Source of the DNA: Echinococcus granulosus
Taxonomy: Eukaryota > Platyhelminthes > Cestoda > Cyclophyllidea > Taeniidae
Length of the DNA: 64,000 nucleotides
Assembly: GCF_000524195.1 (NCBI RefSeq)
Contig: NW_020170396.1
Coordinates: 416,656 to 480,655 of the forward strand
Reading direction: 5' to 3'
The translations under genes were made by a program, and so were the position numbers. The notes under the pieces are model-generated. The model was not told where the DNA came from and ran no database searches. It saw only the letters and a list, made by a program, of their open reading frames with translations. Below, piece by piece: positions 57,901-64,000 of the stretch (positions are counted from its first letter, which is position 1; every line of letters begins with the position of its first letter).

Positions 57901-60900
57901 ATTTACTCTATTCTCTCAGTTTATTTGGCCTTTGTAAATCTTTTTTTGTTTTTCTAGGGCCATGTCGGACCTATTGGACCTAGAGGATTGATGGGTCCAC
58001 AGGGTAGAACAGGACCCATCGGTCCAGCTGGTCCTCCTGGTGAAATGGGAAAAATGGGAGCCACCGTAAGTAAATCTTCATCCAATCATTCCAATTTCAT
58101 GATTAGAATAGAAAAATGCGGACTGTGTTTTGACAGGGTGCTGAAGGTCTGCGTGGACCCCGCGGTCGTCAAGGGCCTACTGGACCTATTGGTAAGACAG
58201 GGGCGCCCGGCCCCACCGGGCCTCGCGGTGACATCGGTCCGGCAGGCTTGGATGGTGAGCGCGGTATTCAGGGTCCAGTAGGTCGACAGGGTCCTCCCGG
58301 ACCTACTGGTGAAGCTGGACCACAGGGTCACATCGGAATGCCAGGTATTGCAGGACCTAGGGGCCCACGTGGACCAACAGGGCCCAAGGGAGAACCCGGA
58401 CCGGCTGGGAAGCGCGGAGAACCCGGTTTCCAGGGCGTTCGAGGCGAACCAGGAGAGCGCGGTGAGCCTGGAGACATCGGACCCACGGGTGTTCGTGGTG
58501 ATCCCGGACCCCCTGGGGAGACTGGCCCCCAGGGTAATATGGGCATGATGGGTCAACTGGGTGAACCCGGTCCCATGGGGTCGCCTGGTAGAGAGGGTTC
58601 TGTTGGTGTTCAAGGAACTCAGGTTAGCAGAGGAAAACCTTTTTGGCTGCATCATTTTTTCTCCGTCATTAAAATTAGGCATTTTTCGTGTTTCTAGGGC
58701 CCCGCTGGTCCGCGTGGTGACGCCGGACCCAAGGGCGCTGTCGGACCTCCTGGACCGCCAGGACCACAGGCAAGCTTCTCCTCAATTCCATTCATGACAG
58801 GCTTTATTTTTCGTCCGCTCTACTTAAATCGTCTTCCTTTGTGCAGGGTCCAGCTGGTCCGGTTGGTTTACGAGGCGAGGAAGGCCCTCCGGGAGAAGAT
58901 GGTCCTCCTGGCCCGCAGGTTAGGCATTTCAGTGATAAGGCTCCTATTTTTAATTAATAAGTAGCGTTAATTGTCTGTGTGTTTGTGTGGTATAGGGTCC
59001 TCCGGGTCCGCCCGGAGAATTTGACACGGCCTTCCAGGGCATCTTCAGGCGTCCAGGGAGCGACGGCTTCATGGTGATTAGTGAATCTTCATTCCAAAAT
59101 TTATGTTACCAAAGTAATCAGAAAGTGTCTGATCCGAATTGGGTTCTGTTTTAGAGTGACGAGGGTTACAACACTGAAAGTGATGTGCCGTTTGAGGACA
59201 GAATGCAAGGCGATGCACCCGAGCCCGATGAATATAACAAGGTATAGTTAGAAAGCGGAATTATCTCCTTGGATTACTGTGACATTTCAATCTACTACTT
59301 GGGAGTTTGGTGGTAGGAGAGAACTTGGTAAAAAATTACTCAACCATTCAGCTTTGGAATGTTCCATTCTTTCAAAGGCAGAACTCGTAGTTGTACAACT
59401 TGTACTTTTGGATTTGCATTAGAATGTGGACGCCTTTACGGCACTGACGATCGTTTCAAACCTCATTGACCGCCTCTACAAGGCCTCGGGCACTCAGCGT
59501 TTCCCCGCCCAGAGCTGCGCTGATCTTCTTCTCCACTTGCCTGACGCTCATGATGGTGAGTTCCCTCTCAATTGTGTAGCCGAATGCGTGCTAATCCGAA
59601 TGGATCACATGCGTCCCACTTGCCCAGCATTAAATGCTAATTAAAAATGTTCACTTCCAGCGTTGTGCACATGTAGCTCCTAGGTGTTTCCCTAACTGAG
59701 TTAAGTGATGTAAGATGGTGATAACCATAGAATTTAGATTTTGTGCGACGTTTGAGTTGGTTATATTGCACGAGTGTTGGTGCTACAGTGGAGCAGTTAA
59801 AGCACCCGGGCCACTGCAGTTGACTTCCCTCTGCGACCCTGGTTGCGAGAGTATTCAGTAATTATATGAAGGGATTCTCTTAATCGGGGTAGTCTTCTTT
59901 CAAACAGTTGGCGATTGGTAAATATGATTCCAGGAAAAGGGGAAGTCGTACTTCGGCGCATCTCATCCATTGTACAGAATTTCAAGTAATCAGGTACAGC
60001 TTGCATTACCTTTGATTTGAGCATTTAGTTCAAATCAGGGGNNNNNNNNNNNNNNNNNNNNNNNNNNNNNNNNNNNNNNNNNNNNNNNNNNNNNNNNNNN
60101 NNNNNNNNNNNNNNNNNNNNNNNNNNNNNNNNNNNNNNNNNTTTACTTGCCTTTTTTGTGCCGGATCAAGTTGCCTTTGTTTCGCACCAGAAATTCACGA
60201 TAATGATTTAATCGTCTTACCGAACTCCTACAGATGAAATTGTGGGCCGAAATGAAAGGAGTCACAGTTGATTGTCGCCTGTTAAATGTGCGGTTAATCA
60301 ACATCCCAATTTGAGCTCGGAGCTACCGCTTAGTTTCTCAATGCTCAGATCCTAATTTCCCAGAAATACATTCTTAAAAGTACCAGATCAAGCATCACAC
60401 TATACTCTTGTGTCACCAGCCGCAGTCTTGACAAGCAAGTGCTTAATTGACGTTTCGAACCGTCCGTGTTGAGCTTAAATGCGGCTTGCTTTTGCAAAAT
60501 TTGCTCTATGAAAAACAACTCGATGAGCAATTTGACATAGGTATGCCAATTAGGCAGTTCTACAGTGTCGCAGAACGCCCAGAACTCTGCAAATTAGGTT
60601 TTTAGGAACAGGGGTATACAAATTAGGTATTTCATGAAATCAGCATTTTAGGGCCTTATGCGCTGATGGCGTGGAATAAACTTATGCTACTATTTTTACA
60701 CATTTTAGGAATTTCGGAAGTTAAAATTCAGGAATTGTGGCTCCTCAAGCCTAGTACCTAACACGTTCGACGCTAACGTCGCATATATGTGACGTCCTGA
60801 CCTTCATACACCTGCTCATGTGTATTAAACGGACGCATTAAGTTTAAAGCACTAAAACTTATGGAAGATATTCTTGGCCTGAGTTTAAATACATTTTTAA

Positions 60901-63156
60901 ATAATTTTTACCAGCATTTAAATAGTTTGACTCGGTTGAAGTGTTGCTATGAGATTAGAAGACTAAATATCTGATCTGTAGCATAATATGATTCGACTAA
61001 CTGATTTTCCCACATTTCTTTCAGGAATTTCCCTATCACATCACCAAGGATCAGTTGGCGCATCTACAGCTGTCAAGCGAGACAGCTTTGCAGAAGTTGG
61101 TGATTGGATGCCGCTATTACGACCCCGGTGACAAGGTCATTTTGCTCGGGGATGGCAACCAGGCGCTCAGCCTCAACACTACCGACTCTGTCCTCGTGGT
61201 TATCGATGTCCTGGAGAACTCCTGCTCGGTAGGCCTTCTGTTAGCATGTAAAACCGAGGAAAAGAGCTCATTTGCGTTCGCCTCAGATGGATCACTTCCA
61301 TTGGCTGCATTTCTCGTTTTTTTCCACACTTGAAGTGACCCATTTGCTTCAGTACCTGACGTGGGAGTCATCTCTGGCAAAGCCATAAGCAATGAGAATT
61401 CCTGTTTTAAGTTAGTATTACCAACATGAAGCACTGAACGAAGGCTGGGAGCGCTGAACCATGTACCTCCCGCGTGAGGGCCGCAGTGTTATAGGTGTCA
61501 TGCATAATTTAGGCGGGACAGCTTTCGCCGCGCCAGTAGAGCGCCCTCCCCAGCGCTCCTAATTACTATCCCTGCTTCGTCTTGCTCCATGGTAATACGG
61601 TTCAGTGGATATTAATTTGTTCTTTAGTTTCACTAGCATTAGCGAAGTTCTTTATGGTTCTTCTTCAATGAAATGGATTGATTAAACTGTTGGGGAAGTA
61701 ATGCCATGCCCTGGACAATGTTCAAAACCCATTCAACTCAGTCATCCCCAAGTAAATTATGAGGTCTGGAAGTAGCCTTTCTGTTTGTATTCATGTATAT
61801 TGTGAGGCCATTAGCTTAGCCGCCTAAGCACAGTGTACGAGTTTAATTGTGCGGGTCGGGAAGATCCTGTGTAATCATCACGCATGGCTAAGTAGGCAGT
61901 TCTTATTGGAGCGTCGGTCCTCACGCTCCCCTTGCTGAGGGCTCTGATCCGGCCGTCACAAATAAATGCTTTTTGACTAACCACGAAATAGGAAGGAGGA
62001 TCCTATGGTGTATTCGTTCTAGGCCATTAGTGGTGAATTTAAAGGAGGTCCCTGATTATCTCTCCCTCCGTTAAATTAACTGCATGGGATGGTGATTCGC
62101 TGGATAATAGTCTACAGTTTGCACATTCCGTATGTCGGTCGTATGGGGGCATAGTGTCCTCAGATCGTAAACACCAATTGCTGTGTTTATTGCAATGTCA
62201 TAAGCAATTCTTTTATGAACAAATGATGTTTGTGGTATGCTCGAGACTGGAGTAATTGCCGAAAGGCAACGTGCCTTCGAAAGTCCTTCTATTGTGACCC
62301 TCCGCGAATTCGGTTATCTCAGCGGATGTTGAATATCAAATTACCACAACCCGTACTTACCCCACCGTTAAAATGGGTTTTGCATACCCATAAGGTCCGG
62401 AGGTGAGGAAGAAGCCCAAAACTACCGAGTTGAAGCTCTATTTGAAGACAAAGTGCGATATTTTATGGATATGGACGGCTAGATATGGCTGTGGGTAGAT
62501 CCAGGTCGTTTATCTGATTGGTGTTTACGGGTGCGAGCCCATTTTGTGACACTCCAGCTACCCCTGTAGACCTTAGTTATACCAGTTTATGAGTAGCATT
62601 ATCATAAAAGGGCTGCGAAAATGCCAACTTCGATAATCAAAAAAGAACTCGCACCCTCAGTGTGAAGGACTAATTACCGCACAAGCATGAGGGTGCCTCA
62701 ATCTCGTGGAAATAAGCTGATCATATCTCCTACGACAAGAAAGGAGGAACAGGTTTTTTGAGTAGTCACAATGCGTGACCATACACGTTTAAATGATGTG
62801 CTCCCTCTAAAGTGGCTAAGATGCTGAACCGAAGGCCTAGAAGCGTGCATGGTGTACGATCCTAAGGTGACGAGTAAACTAGGCACACCACTTAATGTAA
62901 GACGAGTGGTAACCGCCTGTCTTCCTCGTTGCAGTCGCGTAGTTACAGGGGTGAGATGGTGATCCAGTTGCGCACACAGCTGACCTCGATGCTGCCAATT
63001 CGAGATGTGCAGCTGCCCACGCCGACCTCGCACGACGCTGAAGTGAGCGTGCAGCCGGGCGCGGTCCTATTCAGCGGCGCCGTCGAGGGCGCACCTATCG
63101 GCATCGATCAGCTGTACGCCACCGACGTCTCTCGCTACCACGCCTTCAAGCGGTAA
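51725..63156 (+). CDS. Fibrillar collagen B (procollagen alpha chain with VWC domain)
   Basis: This is a secreted fibril-forming chain. Exons: 51725-51908, 52472-52675, 53710-53945, 54448-54549, 54632-55045, 55120-55776, 55857-55910, 56307-56666, 57084-57884, 57958-58065, 58137-58622, 58698-58769, 58847-58918, 58996-59073, 59155-59241, 59423-59555, 61025-61228 and 62935-63156. The order is signal peptide, VWC domain, Thr-rich linker, minor helix, non-helical segment, 1014-residue major helix, C-telopeptide and COLFI domain. All junctions agree in phase except the intron 59556-61024. That interval must hide an exon with the YWIDPN/C3-C5 part, probably in the 60042-60141 gap. The chain has about 1,490 residues without the missing exon. 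The end differs from the family: no VCFL, and a 30-residue tail instead. Confidence 0.94.
52472..52675 (+). CDS. Collagen B exon 2: von Willebrand factor C domain
   Basis: The exon encodes one VWC domain with ten cysteines: [41 protein letters not shown] and GECCPRC. The CxxCxC and CCPxC signatures are diagnostic. In vertebrate COL1A1/COL2A1 this domain is in the N-propeptide and binds BMP/TGF-beta ligands; ligand binding here is inferred. Phase 1 on both sides, so it is a shuffling-competent module. Confidence 0.92.
52676..53709 (+). other. Collagen B intron 2
   Basis: The donor is GAC/GTAAGC. The acceptor that keeps phase is GAGCACAG/CT at 53709. A stronger-looking CCGTCAG/GTACGG at 53684 would break frame with the VWC exon, so this junction is uncertain. 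Nothing else was seen. Confidence 0.5.
53710..53945 (+). CDS. Collagen B exon 3: Thr-rich linker and minor helix
   Basis: The exon encodes a stalk of about 40 residues of Thr with Pro and Lys ([20 protein letters not shown], then PKPTPPP), of the kind heavily O-glycosylated in mucin-like regions. After it come 13 Gly-X-Y triplets beginning with six consecutive GPP. The stalk between VWC and minor helix is not typical of vertebrate fibrillar collagens. Confidence 0.88.
53946..54447 (+). other. Collagen B intron 3
   Basis: The donor is CCG/GTAGGC and the acceptor TCCTTCTCTTTAG. No other feature was recognised in about 500 bases. Confidence 0.6.
54448..54549 (+). CDS. Collagen B exon 4: segment between minor and major helix
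   Basis: The exon encodes 34 non-helical residues ([20 protein letters not shown] and onward to LQLTS). In the family this segment carries the N-proteinase site and the N-telopeptide cross-linking Lys; two Lys are present. Phase 0 at both ends; the donor is TCT/GTGCGT. Confidence 0.85.
54632..58918 (+). CDS. Collagen B major triple-helix exons (nine exons)
   Basis: The exons are 54632-55045, 55120-55776, 55857-55910, 56307-56666, 57084-57884, 57958-58065, 58137-58622, 58698-58769 and 58847-58918. Lengths are 414, 657, 54, 360, 801, 108, 486, 72 and 72, all multiples of 9, and each begins with an intact Gly codon. With the first six residues of the next exon the helix is 338 triplets (1014 residues) without a break. 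This is the classical length of the fibrillar collagen major helix. The exon of 54 and its multiples fit the ancestral 54-base unit. Confidence 0.96.
58770..58846 (+). other. GC-AG intron in collagen B
   Basis: The exon ends CCACAG and the intron begins GCAAGC, the usual context of the rare GC-AG class. It ends TTTGTGCAG. No GT nearby would keep the Gly-X-Y register. Confidence 0.85.
58996..59241 (+). CDS. Collagen B exons 14-15: helix end and C-telopeptide
   Basis: 58996-59073 carries the last GPPGPP and [19 protein letters not shown]. 59155-59241 carries [20 protein letters not shown] and APEPDEYNK. This acidic, Tyr-containing stretch precedes the C-propeptide, where a BMP1/tolloid cleavage would be expected; I cannot fix the site. 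Confidence 0.88.
59423..59555 (+). CDS. Collagen B exon 16: coiled coil and start of COLFI domain
   Basis: [20 protein letters not shown] corresponds to the trimerising helix of fibrillar C-propeptides (LLKSLSSQIE type). [18 protein letters not shown] follows, with C1 in SCADL. The C2 Cys is absent (LLLHLP). The donor is GATG/GTGAGT, phase 1, the same position as in collagen A. Confidence 0.9.
60042..60141. other. Assembly gap (100 N)
   Basis: A run of exactly 100 N, a placeholder of unknown true size, lies inside the collagen B interval lacking an expected exon. Confidence 0.98.
60778..60793. repeat. Palindromic core of dispersed repeat, copy 3
   Basis: GTCGCATATATGTGAC differs at two positions from the other cores and is also followed within 50 bases by GTATTAA. 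It lies in a collagen B intron. Confidence 0.4.
61025..61228 (+). CDS. Collagen B COLFI exon with Cys 6-7
   Basis: The acceptor is ACATTTCTTTCAG. The exon has 68 codons, with [20 protein letters not shown] followed by VIGCRYY, and later [11 protein letters not shown]. These match the [20 protein letters not shown] and YSVTVDGC stretches of vertebrate C-propeptides. The donor is TCG/GTAGGC, phase 0, again the same position as the intron after SNTCQ in collagen A. Confidence 0.88.
61229..62934 (+). other. Collagen B last intron
   Basis: This is a 1.7-kb intron. About 61805-61985 has the look of an inserted repeat ending GCCGTCACAAATAAATGC, but no second copy is present here to prove it. Nothing else was recognised. 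Confidence 0.5.
62935..63156 (+). CDS. Collagen B last exon, atypical C-terminus
   Basis: The acceptor is CTTCCTCGTTGCAG, phase 0. The exon has 73 residues plus [21 protein letters not shown] matches VIEYKTTKTSRLPIIDV of vertebrate chains, but [18 protein letters not shown] takes the place of the DVGPVCFL end. The protein continues about 30 residues to YHAFKR. No Cys is present in this exon. Confidence 0.88.
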   Translation, partial: SRSYRGEMVIQLRTQLTSMLPIRDVQLPTPTSHDAEVSVQPGAVLFSGAVEGAPIGIDQLYATDVSRYHAFKR

Positions 63157-63218
63157 CTTGCCCCGCGTGCTCTGTTTTCTGTCCACCGACGCACACGCCC
63201 TACCCGTATAACACCGGT

Positions 63219-63224
63219 AATAAA
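63219..63224 (+). terminator. Polyadenylation signal of collagen B
   Basis: AATAAA lies 62 bases downstream of the collagen B stop codon. Confidence 0.6.
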
Positions 63225-64000
63225 GTGATCAGCACCCTGCATTTTCCCTTTCTCCCGCTCGTGTGTGTCTTCTTTTTTCCTCCTATTCACTCTACCGATC
63301 CACAACCCACCCTCCACTCCGCTTTGCAATATCGGTGCCGGCTGTACAAAATTCATGTTCTCCTCAATCTCTATGTCTTGACTCCAAAATTGGTACTCTC
63401 GCTTCCCTCTGTATTTTTGTTGTGAATTTTCTTGCCCCGTCTACTTCCCTTCTTCTCAACCACAATCCCCAAAACCACCGCCGTTGCCTCTTCACTGTTG
63501 CAGCAGTTAAGAGAAGGAACCAAAAAAGTTACTGTGCGCCTGTTTTACATCTTCCAGGGCTGGTGCTGATTGATTTGAGTAGAATTTGAAAAACCGGGAT
63601 CATCTGTCTATATTCATAATGTTTTGCCACAGTTCCAGCAAAATATCGCACCAATGTATTCTAGTGAGTTGACGGGTGGGGTAAAATGAATCGCTCCCTC
63701 CGTGTCGCATTAGTACCGTAGCACCCAAGTTATTCCTGAAGAGGCTACAATAATAAGGTGTAATTAGCCCCATAGTAAGCCTATAGAGAGGTTGGGAGAC
63801 CTGCGACGTAGGTGTCGTGAACGGACATCTGCGCCACAAGAACGCCACTTTACAGACCTCTATCGTTAACACTCACTCGGAGTCACGAGCACTGTTTCTT
63901 TAAGGCGGCAGTGAACATCAGGGTACCTATGGTAGTTGGTATAATATTATGCGCATAGTTAATGTGCATCACAGGACTGTCCACACATTGTGTACTTTTA
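63225..64000. other. Region downstream of collagen B, nothing recognised
   Basis: The pyrimidine-rich stretch directly after the presumed poly(A) site is compatible with 3' flanking sequence. No supported gene was seen on either strand up to the window end. Confidence 0.5.

Larger units (their letters stand above)
59556..61024 (+). other. Collagen B intron interval that should contain a missing exon
   Basis: The upstream exon leaves in phase 1 and the downstream exon reads in phase 0, so they cannot join directly. The COLFI section with YWIDPN and Cys 3-5 is absent from both. I found no such sequence on the plus strand outside the N run. A palindromic repeat copy lies at 60778. Confidence 0.7.

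Noticed and set aside
54655..58682. Minus-strand proline-rich frames opposite collagen B
   Set aside because: These are reverse complements of Gly-Pro codons giving Pro/Gly-rich shadows. The plus-strand frame is validated by exact triplet counts and splice sites.

Overview
The window is animal nuclear DNA. It has spliced genes with GT-AG introns (one GC-AG), long introns, fibrillar collagens with C-propeptides, a netrin-receptor family gene and a rhodopsin-class GPCR. Gene content and intron style fit a bilaterian invertebrate. A parasitic flatworm is my best guess, but this is inference; no sequence here proves the taxon. There are two runs of exactly 100 N (49159-49258 and 60042-60141), which look like scaffold-gap placeholders.

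Layout. 1-8.2 kb: no supported gene; one diverged repeat family and an orphan 147-codon frame. 8.3-9.7 kb (minus): a two-exon peptide GPCR resembling FMRFamide receptors, complete except for one in-frame TGA. 11.6-39.7 kb (minus): about 15 exons of a DCC/neogenin/frazzled/UNC-40 netrin receptor (five FN3 domains, TM segment, long cytoplasmic tail, C-terminal P3 motif). Every proposed exon junction keeps reading phase. No Ig exons were recognised upstream. 45.06-50.59 kb (minus): fibrillar collagen A. 51.73-63.16 kb (plus): fibrillar collagen B.

The most striking feature is that the two collagens are head to head, with start codons 1.14 kb apart and CCAAT boxes between them. This suggests a shared bidirectional promoter and possible co-expression of two chains. 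Collagen B has a VWC N-propeptide, a threonine-rich linker, a 13-triplet minor helix and a perfect 1014-residue major helix. Collagen A has almost no N-propeptide and a helix of 1018 residues with one 4-residue imperfection. The C-propeptides have unusual cysteine patterns: A lacks the C2 and C3 positions, and B lacks C2 and the terminal C8. In B the exon carrying C3-C5 was not found and may lie in an assembly gap.

Exon coordinates were read by hand from reading frame, splice consensus and phase. They should be treated as a model, not a transcript-supported annotation.
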